A DNA stretch of 64,000 nucleotides from Aldrovandia affinis. Lineage: Eukaryota; Chordata; Actinopteri; Notacanthiformes; Halosauridae. The notes beneath the pieces were generated by a model, which was given only the letters and a program-made list of their open reading frames with translations, ran no database searches and was not told the DNA's origin. Position 1 is the first letter of the stretch; each line of letters begins with the position of its first letter. A program made the position numbers and the translations under genes. Location of the stretch: contig JAINUG010000037.1 of assembly GCA_029706075.1 (NCBI GenBank), positions 3,523,127-3,587,126 on the forward strand. Direction: 5' to 3'. Of the stretch, positions 31,756 to 44,630 are shown piece after piece.

Positions 31756-34700
31756 CATTCACTGCTAGTTCCAAGTCATATTGTACTCACAGCACTGACC
31801 GGGCTAGCTCATGTCTTTTCATTGACCTGATTCCTGGGTTATGCAGCGCAGTCCTCCGTAAGGCCAGGTTTGGAGCCAGGGACTTAAAGCTGTTCTAATA
31901 CCACTGATATGGCACGTGTGGCTCCAAGGGAGCGGTGGAGATGTGGCGAGAAGCTGGCATTGCTTTAATGTCAGGAATTTCAATTGATTTAAAGGTAATG
32001 ACTGTAACATCAATTTATGTGAAAGCATTTTATTAAATCTACATTATTTATATCAGTAACTTCAATGTAATAGTTTTTTTATGCTGAGTGTGCTGAGATT
32101 ACAAAACAGTTTGATAACATACTATCCCCACTGGAAGGCGGGAACTTGAAAATTCCAGCTCCAGGAACACATTTTAAACATGACTACCAAAACCAAAGCT
32201 GAGAATTCAGAGAAAACCACACATTAAGATCCAATGTTGTAATCATGAATAATGCCATCAAGGAGAAGAACTACAGTTGTAAAAATTCCTTTTAATGCTT
32301 CCATTTTTGTTTGAGACTTTTACTTCTAAACCCCCCCCCAAAAAAAGAGGTTATTTTCTAATAAGGGCAATGAACCCATTTGTTTTGCACGTTCAGCATT
32401 GCGCTCCTAAGATCCATTAAGTTTTTTCATCTACAACAGCTGTGTAGAGATCTAATCCAGAAGGAAATGAATCGATACAGCACAGGGATGTAGCCGGGAA
32501 CATGAATTACTCCAGCCTGTTTGTGTTTGTTACACTGACGGGAGTTGCGTTATGATATCTGATGTGTAAAGCACCACTCTGAAATGAACTGAACTGAGAG
32601 TAAAACTAGGAGAGTTGCCTTGCATTGATGGCTGTTTGAACAGGCACCGTTTTGATTTTGTTCTGGGCCACAATACAACGATCTATGGAAATGAATTCCC
32701 TCAGGGTCTCCTTATATCTCTGACAGAGACGCATACAGTCGTATGTTCAACACAGGAAAGCAAAGACGCAATTAACTACATTAAGCCACAGTCACACCTT
32801 AAATATAATCAATTTGAGGCAGTATAACTTTGTGTGGCACTGGCATATTTTTTATTTCTGTTCAATCTGGAAAGTTCTATAATAAGTAATACTTTGACAG
32901 CTCTGGGTTCTGCCCAACTACACCACAGTGAATCCCAGCTCAATAGAAATAGATAGAAAAGATGCTTCTCAATAGAAAAGATTCTTCTCAAATGTGCAAC
33001 TCAACACAGCCAATTTTCAGTCTGAACCATGAAGAAACCTTTCTACCATGCAAAATGATAAACCACTATGAAGGTGAAATGCAATGTATGCATTTATTTA
33101 GTGTGGGGAACATATGATATTGATGAACAAATAAATATATGTCAGTCCACTGTATCTGCCCAGCAACAGCTCATGACAAACACAATCCAGTTCCATGTTG
33201 ATAATGGACTTACGCACTTAAGAGAATGTAAAATGATCACAAAAAATATAGAAAATCATTGTTTACACTCAAAATAAGCCAAGGAGGATAAATACATGTA
33301 CTTTAAATTCCTGTTTCTTGGCAGCACACAATACCATCAAGACTTTAGTCTTCAGATTTTTTTTTTTTTCTAGCAAATCCTGCAGTGCGTTTTTCTTCAT
33401 CTCCATTTTCAATCAATTTCTCTCTTGGGAGAGCGAAGAAAAGCATTTATGCTCTGAAATAGGCCTTCATGCAGGCATGAGAACTTAATGGTGAAAGGAA
33501 AAGTATTACCCCAGCTAAAACCTAGACTCCAACACCTCACAAGAGTCACAAGAACCTTCACGCACACAATTTTTCTGACATTAGACCAAAATTGTTCAGT
33601 GGTTATTTATACCCTTTAAAATGAAAATTCCACATAATCTCAAAACTGATTTCTTTTTTCCCAGCAGTAGGCCAGAGCAAAACACACACACACAGACACA
33701 CAAGCACGCACACACAAAATAAAACAAAAGCACAGAAATGATTAACTCGGCATAGGACCTGGAAGACCAAATAAAGGGGAATATATTTTCTGTATTAAAA
33801 ATGAAAACAGTGGCACAGTTATACAATAATATACAACTGGCGTATCCATGGAAATAGAAAAGTAATTGATGTGCCCTTGTATTGCCAGTGATTTTTATAT
33901 ACCCGGCTGAATACATGAGGGAAACAAAATTCAATCAGAAAATCTCTTTTATATTCAAAATCTGTTATACAGCCTCTACCAGTGAATCCTGTGCACAGTT
34001 GTTTAACAAGACAAAGTGAATAATACTGTATTACATTATGAAAATTGTATGTATCTCTGTTTCTCAGGGGCTGATTCGATCCTCCCGCAAAGCTTTTAGG
34101 ACTATGTCTATGACCTAATGTACTTTTCTGGAATCGTTTTCATCTTTGCATGTAGTGTCACAATTCATTCTTGATTCAAAGATCCTATAGTTTGTTTTTT
34201 AAATCGAGAAAAACCTGTAGTGTAAGTAGTATTACTGTAAAACAATTGTAAATTATAGTAACGTTTCAAGTTTTGAGGAAGAAGATATTTTGCCTCCATG
34301 GCTCACAGTGAAGTAATGCATATTTGAACAACCATTGGAACTTCTTTCCATTTTATCCTGTCTGTTGGAACATGGCCAATACCCTAGCAATTCCCTAAAT
34401 TCTTTAGGTATGTTCTTCACCAGTATGGAGAATATCCATTAAGGTTGAGCTAGCTAGTCACATTGGCTAGTTGCCAGTCAGAGTTGGGGAAGATAATTTG
34501 AAAAGGTAAGGCTTAAATCAGACAGATAGCTACTTTAAAAAAATGCTTGCTGTTCTTACTAATATCTACACATTATTCCTCCATAGTCAATGAAATGAAA
34601 GAACCTCCTTTTCACAGAAGCTGTTACTTGACCTCTGCAGTAAGTCTAGGAGTGGTTGGGAGCAACCTTCCATTCAAACCGCTCCCGGGTGTAAGCAGAG

Positions 34701-34760
34701 CTAATATAAGCCCATAATAAGCATAATGCTCAATGGACTGAACAATAAACCTAATTTAAT
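31756..34760. other. Gene-free intergenic stretch
   Basis: Single-copy DNA with a short CA-rich tract at 33681-33715 and homopolymer runs. No coding sequence recognised. Confidence 0.4.
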
Positions 34761-34782
34761 TTAAGAATAAACTTATAGTCGG

Positions 34783-34930
34783 CATCGGTTCAGGCTGGGC
34801 CTTATAACCTAGATGTCACAGGTTCAAGCCTGGGCTATGTTATTAGCTGACTATGATGAGAGGGCTGTAGTGGTGGGACACAATTGGCCAGTCCATGTTA
34901 ATGTCACTCGACCAATCAGAGCACACTATA
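34783..34930 (+). repeat. Degraded tRNA-like SINE fragment (family 2?)
   Basis: GGTTCAGGCTGGGCC ... GGTTCAAGCCTGGGC looks like degenerate A- and B-box regions. It is followed by AGGGCTGTAGTGG and ACACAATTGGCC, in the order seen in the family 2 copies. Borders unclear. Confidence 0.35.
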
Positions 34931-35127
34931 ATACATATGTTTTACTTATTTGATCAGACAAACAAGCCCAAAAATTCAGCTGGAATACATTGAATCTGAA
35001 AGGTTGTTTTTGAAAGATAAATAAAGTATTTAAATGGTTATTGGTTAGTAAAAGAACGAGCATAGTTGGAGAGCTGAAATGTGGACAATAGGTACACTGA
35101 AAGGATTCTGGATAAGAATGGAAGCTG

Positions 35128-35158
35128 TAGGGGCCTCAGGCGGTGTAGCGTTAAAGGC
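35128..35158 (+). repeat. SINE-like head left of the hAT insertion
   Basis: GGGGCCTCAGGCGGTGTAGC resembles the tRNA-type head of fish SINEs. It stops at the hAT terminus at 35159, and matching SINE body sequence resumes after the hAT element. Confidence 0.35.
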
Positions 35159-35629
35159 TAGGGGTGTGACAGTATACCACAATATTAAAATATGAAATGC
35201 CAAGGTGGTTTGTAATGGCGAATTAAATCCCCCCAAAAAGCGAACTCGTTCATCCGTGTGGACTCACTTTGGATTCCGAAAAAATGAATGTAATGTAATG
35301 CCCAGAGGAGGAACACGTCAAATCTTGCATTCCACCTGTGTGAGCATCAACCTTCACGTTATGCCACAACGCGATAAAGCTAAATGTTGCTTAATTCGCA
35401 AAATGAATGATTTAAATTGATTTAAACATACTATTACAAGGAGTGAACTATATTCAGTTGCATTGTTTTATTTTTTTATTAAGATGGTATATTCATCTGC
35501 AAAGAGCCATACAATAAACAGGTTGAGTTGTAAACTTTGTGTGATACTTTTTTTAAGCTTAAGAACTGATACTGTGATATACCGAAAACCGTGATATTGA
35601 GTAGTACGATTATTATCATCACAGCCCGC
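35159..35629 (+). mobile_element. Short non-autonomous hAT element, same family as the inner hAT
   Basis: The left end TAGGGGTGTGACAGTATACC is the same terminus as that at 21237, and the following ATATTAAAATATGAAAT also matches. Internal blocks at about 35208-35275 and 35410-35475 match the complement of 20780-20845 and the region near 20520-20570. The element is only about 470 bp, so it is an internally deleted (MITE-like) relative in the opposite orientation. No transposase remains. I did not see a clear 8-bp duplication. Confidence 0.7.
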
Positions 35630-35735
35630 ATTCTTCCCCAATGCAAAATGTTGTAGCCCCTGCGATTGGCTGACCGCCCCAGAGGGAGGGGGGAAGGTGA
35701 GCTGGCATGAGCTCACCGAGAAGCAGAAAGGGAGG
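35630..35735 (+). repeat. SINE body fragment, related to family 1
   Basis: TGCGATTGGCTGACCGCCCC followed by AGAGGGAGGGGGGAAG and GAGCTGGCATG matches 26672-26720 of the complete SINE. The hAT at 35159-35629 appears to have landed inside an older SINE. Confidence 0.55.
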
Positions 35736-36850
35736 GAAAAACTGTCTTGTAAAGTGTGTGTTGTGCCATTTTAATAACTTTCTATACCATACTGCATTAA
35801 TTAACTATCTGTAGCTGCTCTCTAATCGCAAGTACTGGATGGATTTGCCTAAATCAATAAATTTTATAGAAACTGTAAAAACAGAAACAAATTTGGTAAA
35901 AGAGGAAAAATATGGCAAGGATATATAGTCTTGCAGTCTCTTTCCTGTTCAGGTAGAGACTCAGGATAACAGATGGAAAAAAACTTTTAGCAGAAAGAAA
36001 TCTTAATAAATGATAATGACAAATAGAGAATACACATTAAATGTAGTAGGACAGATCACTTAATGGATAATGCAGCCAGAAAAACTGATAGCTTGACAGT
36101 GAGGTCGTGAGAAATGGTGAAGATTTCTTTCATGACTCAGTTTAGAGTGGGAGGAATGGGCAGAGAAAGTCACATTAGCCCATTGCTAGCCCGATTTCAG
36201 GAGTAATGAGGCATTAGTCAAAAGGTGTGGGATGTTCCCCATCAAAAGTACTGTGTCAGCAAAGCACAATAAAGACGGAGACAAAGAGCTGTGGCCACAA
36301 AACAAAGGCTAACTTACAAAAAATTAAAAGACCCCCAAAACCTTTGTTAGGCTACCTTTGTTTTCATTGTTATTTGAGTCCTGCAGTCAAACCCTGGCAA
36401 TTCTGGGTCAGTATTCGGAGCGTATTTCATTGAAGATGAGCCGTCAGTGATGAGTCAGCGATCTTCGACTTGGGAACAGTGTTCTTCTTTCCTGATGCAG
36501 TTTTTCCTTGTTTGGCGTATGGCCGTCATGATTTTCAACACTGTTCCCCTTGACGCATTAAATAATTTTACCATTTCTGTGACTGACGCACCTGCAATTT
36601 GGGCACCAACTTATTTGACCTCTTCCAAAACCTCTTCTCCAAACCAAAACCTACTGTATCTCTCTTGTTGCTTTAGAAACTCACATAAAGTTTTGATTTT
36701 AAAACATCTTTTATAGCAGAAGCATATTGGTAATTAGTATTCCCATTAATATGAAACACCTGTATAGACTCCTTTTTAATTGCACTTTATTTACTTCAAA
36801 ATATGAGTCCTTTTTCATTTGGTGTTTCCATTATTTTCTCTACCCCCTGA

Positions 36851-36851
<1 letters not shown>

Positions 36852-36891
<40 letters not shown>
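36852..36891. repeat. (TG)20 microsatellite
   Basis: Perfect run of 20 TG units. Confidence 0.97.
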
Positions 36892-36893
<2 letters not shown>

Positions 36894-36999
36894 CAGTGCA
36901 TTTTGTAATCTGTAATACAGGAATGTTACGTCCCTGTACTTGCTTATAGGCCATTTTCCTCCAGCGAGGGGGACTGCATTTTAAATAAGCTGAAGGAAG

Positions 37000-37330
37000 T
37001 GATCATGGGTCCATTTTCATATGCAACACATTCCTGGCCGTCAATCCCGGACCGAACGGATGGAACGCAGACCGTGTGTCCCGTGCGTTCTGGCGGCTGC
37101 AGGCTTTCGAAATCAGACCACCCTCAAGCCTTCCACATCGAATGCATTTCAGAAAATCAAACTCTACCCCTCAATCAAGGAGAGAGGTCTGTGCAGATTG
37201 ATTGGCTTTTGTAGACCCTCATCCAAATAGCCTCCTTTTGATGCGCCCGTCATTATGTCAGCTTGTGCTTGACCCGTTGCACTGAATATGAGGCTATTAA
37301 AATGGTACCATTTGCTTCTTTTGTCTGAGT
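37000..37330. promoter_or_regulatory. Candidate conserved noncoding element
   Basis: A repeat-free block of balanced composition containing CATATGCAAC, TTGATTGGCTTTTG-like and AGGCTATTAAAATGG words, bounded by simpler AT-rich sequence. The call rests on appearance only. Confidence 0.22.
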
Positions 37331-38712
37331 ACAATAAAAAAAATTAAAAAACGACTACCTTCAGAACACAATACGGCTCACAAGTAATCTAAATCTCCAG
37401 GATGACTCATGGGGCTGAAAATAGGTGCCTGGTGAAATATATGGACCCTTTGTGGATTACATTTATTGTGTTCTGCAGATACACCTGCTGGGAAGGAGCT
37501 TATGAGAAATGGAGACAAATTTCAATGGTTCAATCACTTGGGTATGCAGTTGTGAACAAAGCCGAGCGGCGCCACCTAAAGGATGACACCAGAGGTGAGA
37601 CGCATAACGATGACACACACTTCTACTTTCAAATTAGATGTTTCTTTCTTTTTTTTGGTCAAAAAATAGCATTTTTGGTCAAAAGGAGTGATTAAAAAAA
37701 GGATGGTCTATTACACACGTAATACGTGTAATGTTTGTAGGTGCCGTGGGTTGTAAATATCCAAGCAGAGTTTTAAAAATGTAAATGCAATTATAATGTG
37801 CAGACGATCCGGAGGGGAGACAGCAGGCTTACGATGGCCGCCTCTCCCTGCTGTGTGATGTCACGCGTCGCTGAGCGTGATTTTACACCTCGTGCGTGGC
37901 GATGTCAGCGTAGATAGCCCTTCACCCTAACCGTGTGGAGGAGTCAGTCCAGTCGGGAACGCAAATTAAACACACGGTTGTCCCTGTGTCTACATTTGCC
38001 TCAGATTTAAGAGCAGGGACTTTATTTCTCTTGTCCTGCTAATGTACTGTGACAAAACACACAAACTTCACTCTCTCCCTACCCTCCCACCATTTTCTCA
38101 TGACGAATGGTGCTAGAGGGTAAAACATGCAGCTCCAAGTAATATAGCCTAAGGGACATTATAATAAATTAAGCATCACTTTCTGCTCAATGAGATACTG
38201 TACAGAAACTTACTCTGCACTTAATCACAATTACCTGACTGTACCTGAATTATGTCCCTTGAATACTAGATGAAAAAAAGTTCACAGTAATGGTATTTTA
38301 ATTAGAACCCAAATTTCAGCATTCTTTCTTTTTTTTGTTGCAGGAATTGTTTTGGTCCTGCATTTTTCTCCATCGCTGCAAAAGGTTAACAATAAAGGAA
38401 TTGGAGACCGTTAGGCCAATTAGCACCACGGCTGTCAAAGAAATCGACACGTAATCATAAAATATGGGACAGATGGAAATGCCTGAGTACCCAGGCTGGG
38501 AATTCTCTTTAATGGATTGAGATACTCTCTGTCAAGCTTCCATGTGATGCGAGTGTATTTTTCATCATGGCCATGTAATCCGATGGGAGGCAGAGGCCCT
38601 ATGAGTGTACCAAAGGAAAAGGGTATGAGTGTGCTTTGGAAATGAGCCTCCAAATATGTGTGTGTGATGTGTGTACATCCTTGTCCGTGTGTGTGCATGC
38701 ATTTAGCTTTCG

Positions 38713-38890
38713 TTGTGTGTGTGTGTGTGTGTGTGTGAGAAAGAGAGAACAAGAGAGTGAGTGAATGAGTGAGTGAGTATGTGTGAGAGAGAGAACAAGA
38801 GAGAGAGTGAGTGAATGAGTGAGTATGTGTGAGAGACAGGGAGAAAAAGAGAGGGAGAGAGGCCGAGAGAGAACGAGAGTGAATGAGTGA
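38713..38890. repeat. Compound (TG)n plus GAGT minisatellite
   Basis: A TG run to 38738 is followed by GAGAAC and GTGAGTGAATGAGTGAG arrays; a block containing GTGAATGAGTGAG, TATGTGTGAGAG and GAGAACAAGAGAG occurs twice. The His/Thr/Ser/Leu-rich frames on the minus strand come from this tract. Confidence 0.9.
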
Positions 38891-40648
38891 GTGTGCATGC
38901 ATGTGAGGGTAAGAGAACATATATGGGCCTTAGTAAGCACAGTTAAAGCTGGCCTTGCTGTATTGATTACACATTGCTCAGACATAATCACATAAAGCCA
39001 CAGAAAGGCATTAAGTTGAAATGGCAATTTCTTCATAGGTTTTAGTTGTAAATGTAATTGATGGGAAAGTCAGTTAATTTGCTTTCCTTGCACATCCATA
39101 ATACAGCTAAAGAATTGAACGACCCACAAAAATTGTCAGCTGAAATGAAAATGTATTTTAAAATCAATGGCCACTAAATGAGGGAATATGCAAGACAGTT
39201 CCAGTGCATAAAATGTCTGCCTTTTGTTTTCTAGGTAGTTTCATCCCATCACATGCTATTCTATCTCTAGATTAACATAGTAAAACGAAACATGCACATC
39301 AATTCAAAAGTAAATATGTATAACGTAGCAGCGATAAAATTGCTGGAATACAAAAGAGCTAATCTGTTTTCCTCAAACTACAATATGCAAGGGGGAAAAA
39401 AACAGAACATATTTCATTTGCTGTAAGTGCTCATGACTATATCAGGGCCAGTGTGCTGAGAGGCAATTGGGGCAAAAATAATTAATGGGAAACACACTCC
39501 ATTACTGCTACCTTTCTTCTCTTTGGTAGAATATGCAGTCCCTTGAACATACATCTGAAGCTATATTAGATGTTTTTACATTTCCTCGTGAAATTGCCTT
39601 TTGATTACTTCCATTACTACCCTGATCTTTAGCTGTGCAGCTCCAGTGCCGAGCTGCTGCCTTTGCAGAGAAGCATGAATTGAAAATAATGAAGACTGAA
39701 TCTACAAACTCACTATAATTTACAAGGGAAACATAATAACGCTGATACAAGTAGCTCCCTTTCACTGCAGTGAGCAGTTAGCATATAGAGCGGACCCAAA
39801 TTCAGTCCCACAGTGCCATTATCCTATCCATCAAGGGCTCTGTTCAGAGTTGAGTTAAGCGTGCGCAACATGGAGATAACACTACGCACCTCACCTGTCG
39901 GTTCGTACTCAGACTTTTAACTTATTCATGGAATTAAGCCCCCCCTGGCAAGTTGCAGGTCTAGGGAGGGGTTTTCCCAAAATATCGATCACCAAATCGT
40001 TTGCACAACCCACCCCTGGTCAACAATTAATTAATGAATTCCTGGCTACTCCACTGCTAAATGGGTGCTTCTCCTTACAAACCTTCCTTAATTGACATCA
40101 TGGGAACATGCCGGCACAGACAATAGTGTAATAAATGTATGGGAAACACACTGCAAAGCAAAATGGATATATATCCCATATATGTCAATGTCCAATCATA
40201 GTTTCCAACTATTTCCATGCATTAGTGGCCAACTAGTGACATCTGCCCAACATTTAACACTTGAAAGGATGAATTGAGACACAGATAATGGAAATACCAT
40301 TGAAACAAAACAAAACAACTCTCCAAAATGTTATAGTTAGCCATCAGAGGGCAGGTATTCGCAATCGATTCATTTCCGTTTTTCTGGTGCTCCACCCAAT
40401 TTCACAGTTAAGCATGTACACCACAGAAGTCGGAATACGAACAACTATAACAACTTTTTCCATGCAACCGTTGTATTGACTGGAGGAACTTAAGCAGGTG
40501 CTTAATTCGGTCAACTCGGAATAGATCCCCAAAAAAATAAACTGGGCCAAATTTGACAATGCCTAGAAGGATGGTAATATAATAAAATATGACCCTTTTC
40601 CTAATTTGCATATCATTCCAGTGTTTTATTTAAAAATAAGTTCAACAG

Positions 40649-40950
40649 GGGCTTCTGGGTGACTCATCCTGTTAAGGCACTGTTCTAGTATGTGGATGGA
40701 GGGGCCCCAGACCATGGCAATGCCGACTATGGTCAGCAGCCCCACGGGGTGAAGCATAATTGGCAAAGGCTTCTCCCAAGGTGGGAGGGATTCAGTAGAC
40801 TGGATGCTCTGCGTCTCGTCGCTCACCAGCGCCCCCCACTGGTCAATGGGATGCCCCAGTCTGCACGTATTAAAGCTGCACATGAAGGGCGCAGCTTTAA
40901 TACGCATAGCTGGGGCGGAGCTTCAGGTGGGTGGAAACAATGAGAGGAAA
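40649..40950 (+). mobile_element. SINE-like repeat, family 2
   Basis: GGGGCTTCTGGGTGACTCAT and CCTGTTAAGGCACTGTTCTA match 25960-26010. It continues with CAGCAGCCCCACGGGGTG, AATTGGCAAAGG and GTGGGAGGGATTCAGT. A perfect 14-bp inverted repeat at 40866-40904 lies within or just beyond its end. No target duplication found. Confidence 0.5.
40866..40904. repeat. Perfect 14-bp inverted repeat
   Basis: CGTATTAAAGCTGC (40866-40879) and GCAGCTTTAATACG (40891-40904) are exact reverse complements with an 11-nt spacer. Confidence 0.9.
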
Positions 40951-41189
40951 CCCGCCCCTCCTCAATTTCAAAACCAATCAAAAGTCTCTGAGGGCGGAGC
41001 TCCAAGTATGGGCATCACATTATGCCATGGTGCATGGGTAAATATTATAGTACCAACGGCGCGGCATGAGGCAGTGTGTTCCTTTGCAATGGCACAACGG
41101 TCGCCTTGCTGAGAAGGACTCGCATGTTTGCTATGTAAGTAATGAAAACTTAATGTAAGTCTAGTTATAGTGTTCTTTTCAGAAGAGGT

Positions 41190-41530
41190 TGCAGTATTGG
41201 GTCTGTTGGGTGGTGCACCTAGGAAAAGTACTCGTTTTTCGGTACAGTAATGTGCCCCGTGTTCTGGAATTGCATCCTGATCATGCCAGTGCCAACTGTG
41301 GCCAGCAAGCCCTGCAGTGCAGCATGCAACTGGAGATAGCTCTGGCCAGGGAGGGAGCACTTCAGATGGCAGGGAATTCAAACCCTTATCATGGGATAGT
41401 GGCTCAATCTGGGAATTACATCTGCATAAGTCGTACAGTCCTCCGGTGAAATGACTGTGCATCTCAGCTGGTGCACTGCAGAGTGAAAAGAAGCAGTGGC
41501 TGGCTACACATGTCTCAGATGACTAGATGA
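41190..41530 (+). repeat. SINE-like repeat, family 2-related
   Basis: GGTCTGTTGGGTGGTGCACC at the start, CATGCCAGTGCCAACTGTGG, TGGCCAGGGAGGG, and an end with GAAAAGAAGCAGTGGCTGGC and ACACATGTCTCAGATGA. This ordering is that of fish tRNA-derived SINEs. Borders are approximate. Confidence 0.45.
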
Positions 41531-43213
41531 ATGCTGCAGCAATGGGACAGGCCTACAAATACAATTACTATTACAATTGCAAATGCAAATGCAATTACAA
41601 CTGCAAGGCAAATACACGGTGTACAACAGTACAGTTGGCAACACATTTGCCATCTCAAGAACCATGCCTCTTATGGCCGTTGTGACATTAATCCTTGTGG
41701 TAGTTTTATGAATCCGTAAAATCAATCAACCATCACAGAACATTAACGGGACGGTCAACAGTTACCAGCTATTTTAATGAGTAGCCCCCAATGTCAAATC
41801 CAATCAAGGATAACATTAACACTGTGACATGAGGAAAGAGGTACAAGCCACAAGCAATCCCCAGCTCCCTTGTGCCATGAAGCTGAGCCTTGTGTGCTCA
41901 AGCTTTCTGCAGTCATTTGAAAGAGGAATCACGAGCACAGGAAAACATAAGTGACACTGTTTTTTTCCCTCTCTCCCTCCACTCTTTCTGCCAGAATCAC
42001 AGATGGAATTCCAGAGTCCATGCCATATTGTGTACAAATGATACGCACTCTCCCTGCATTACCATAATTAAAACTGAGCTTATCCCCCAGAACATCTTGA
42101 GCGCTCTCTGAAAGATTCTGTTTCACCCGCTCGCACGTCAGAGGGCAATTCCTTATGGGAGTAGAACTGGAGAAGGGGGAAAATAGTGGCAGATATGGGT
42201 ATCATCGTTCCATTGGAAAAATGAACTGTTAACCTGTATTGTGTTAACATTCAAAACATAGTACACATATCCTGTTATTTAACAATGCTTTGTGTTGTTC
42301 CACAGTTCACCCTGTGCACAATTCCACTCAGTTGGTTCCAATATCATGGCAAAATAATGATAGAGCACCAAGAAGTATAAATAATGCAACACAGCAACAC
42401 AATAGAGCCGTCACAAAAAGCCTACGCTTGTGACACATGATCACTGATCAGCTTAGTTGATTTTGTGGCCTTACAACACTAGTTTTTCAAACGCCTGCGT
42501 GTTTGACCACTTTGCATGGCATTTGCGGTATGCAGTTACAATTTCTCTCCTTGAAAATTCACCTGCATGTTCATTCAATTATAAAAAATATTTAAAAAGA
42601 AGAAATGCATCCACATCTCAGACTGTAGCTGAATGGTGAAAAGAACATCTAAAATGTCTTGTTCAAATGTAGTACTAAACAGCATTGCTTCTGTAAATAA
42701 CACAGCAAGGCTGGGAAGGGAAATGTGCAAATACAATTAATATTTAACAAAAGAACAAATGTGCCATACTGTAGGTGGGTACAATTCTATTTAATATTCC
42801 ATTTCCATAAACATTCAAATGTTTGTAATCATAAAATGAGAAATTTATGGGTAAGAAAAATCAGTCACTATAACTTTTGACATTTAAGTGTAGAATGACC
42901 TTCACTGACGAGTACACAATTTCTGTATCTGATGCTGTGGAAGATAATATATTGCTTCAGCATGAAGGTTAAAATATATTGTCCATGTCACTGTTGCTGT
43001 TCAGATTTTATTACCCTGAAACAATTTTTGAGATGCTAAGCTAATGTTATAATGGAAAAACATTGCTTAAAACTGCAGAAGATACAGATACTTCCTGCAT
43101 ATCTGATCTAACTTCTCCTTATTTTGAGACGTTCTGATCTTCCTGATCATCAGACCTGTCAACATAGCCATCAACTATAAAATAACTACATTGGGTGGAG
43201 CAGAGCGAGAAAC
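41531..43213. other. Gene-free intergenic stretch
   Basis: Starts with a low-complexity patch of TACAATTGCAAATGCAA-type words (41555-41620). The rest is unique AT-rich DNA without a recognised exon. Confidence 0.4.
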
Positions 43214-43754
43214 TACAAGTAAGTGCCAAAATAAAGGAAACTCAAACATTAAATGTCTTAATTAGGGCGTTGGGCCGCCACAAGCTGCCTTAACAGCTTC
43301 AATGCGCCTTGGCATAGATTCTACAAGTGTCTGGAACTCTATTGGAGGGATGCAACACCATTTTTCCATCATGTAGTGTTTTGTTGATTGTGGTGGAAAC
43401 GCTGTCTCAGGCACCGCTCCAGAATCTCCCATAAGTGTTCAATTGGGTTGAGTTATGTTTACTGAGACGGCCATGGCATATGGTTTACATCATTTTCATG
43501 CTCATAAACACAATTCAGTGACCACTCGTGCCCTGTGGAGGGGAACCTGGAAGAGACCACTCCAATCAGGATATAAATGCTTCACCATAGGATGAAGGTG
43601 ATCACTCAGAATGGCTTTGTATTTATTGGCATTTACCTTGTCCTCTAAGGGGTTTTAGTGGACCTGAACCATGCCAGAAAAATGCACCTCACACAATAAC
43701 AAACCTGCCAGAACCTTCATTTAAGGTGTTTCTTTTATTTTGGCAGTTAGCTGT
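43214..43754 (-). mobile_element. Short, internally deleted Tc1 relic
   Basis: The ends carry GTGCCAAAATAAAGGAAAC (43223) and the inverted form TTTCTTTTATTTTGGCAGTT (43729-43748). The interior, read on the minus strand, contains Tc1 transposase C-terminal sequence. At 540 bp it keeps about one third of a full element. Confidence 0.8.
43268..43700 (-). pseudogene. C-terminal Tc1 transposase fragment
   Basis: The minus strand shows, in broken frames, a MPWPSQ-like piece with NPIEHLW-type sequence near 43440, LRQRFPPQSTKH near 43400, then CCIPPIEFQTLVESMPRRIE and AVKAACGGP up to about 43268. This is the region around and after the catalytic Glu. The N-terminal two thirds are gone, and indels are visible. 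Confidence 0.8.
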
Positions 43755-44048
43755 TCATTCTACAAAACTACAAAAGGATACAATTCCAGCAAAAACAGCT
43801 TTGTTCAGTTTCCATCAGTGTTGACTTGTGTAAAGCCATTTTTATAGCTTAATGAATTGTAGATATTATCGTTGAAGTTCAGGCACAGTAATCTAAGAAA
43901 ATTCAAATGGAATCTGATGGTAACTGCAAGTGAATTTCATGAAAGCAGCCATGTGTCGCGTACCAAAAATACATTTGTCTCTACCATTTGTGTCTGTGTA
44001 TGGAAGTGTGTGTGTGCTTGTGTAAGGAAGGGTGTTTGTGTGTGGAAA

Positions 44049-44070
44049 TGTGTGTGTGTGTGTGTGTGTG
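44049..44070. repeat. (TG)11 microsatellite
   Basis: Pure TG run in a longer GT-rich context (43990-44090). Confidence 0.9.
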
Positions 44071-44612
44071 CATGTGCATTGTGCATGCGTGCGCACATGG
44101 GAAAGGGGTTGTGTGAAAGTAATATCCATTAGATTTATCGTGCTGCAGTTCCCAGTCTCTCTGGTTTTGCCTGAGGGGGACTATATTACATTTCATCACA
44201 GTTTCATTTTCTCTGGCAGATGAGAAATGGCAGTGTTGTTGCAGTAATGTAGTATGTTCGCTTTAAATCTGATCTCTAATAAAATCAAACACATCGCAGC
44301 ACTTTTGCAAAGGAGGCCCGGAAAAATGAAGCACCATCTGTTACCATATCAAGACTGCTTAATTAAAACATTAAAATCAAACAAACACCACAGTGGGAAT
44401 GGTAAAGATAATAAATACAGGTGGAAACGAACTTTGATCAGAGAATGCAACAGAACAGAGACTTTCGTTCAGGTCATATACTCATTTCCCAGGCTCTCCC
44501 TGCAGATGACGCCCTGTTTTGAAAACTGTCGACCTAATCCTTACCCAAACTCACCACAGACAACCATTTATCAAAGCAAATATGAAGGCGTATGGCATTT
44601 TGTAAGTGTGTA

Positions 44613-44630
44613 TGTGTGTGTGTGTGTGTG
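44613..44630. repeat. (TG)9 microsatellite
   Basis: Short pure TG run. Confidence 0.85.

Larger units (their letters stand above)
35736..40640. other. Gene-free stretch with GT and GA/GAGT repeats
   Basis: Holds the GT run at 36852-36891 and the compound tract at 38715-38890, plus unique DNA including a possible regulatory block at 37000-37330 and a CpG-richer patch near 37800-37960. No exon recognised. Confidence 0.4.

Noticed and set aside
38435..39036. Two 145-161 codon His/Thr/Ser/Leu-rich minus-strand frames
   Set aside because: Produced by the GT and GA/GAGT simple repeat at 38713-38890.
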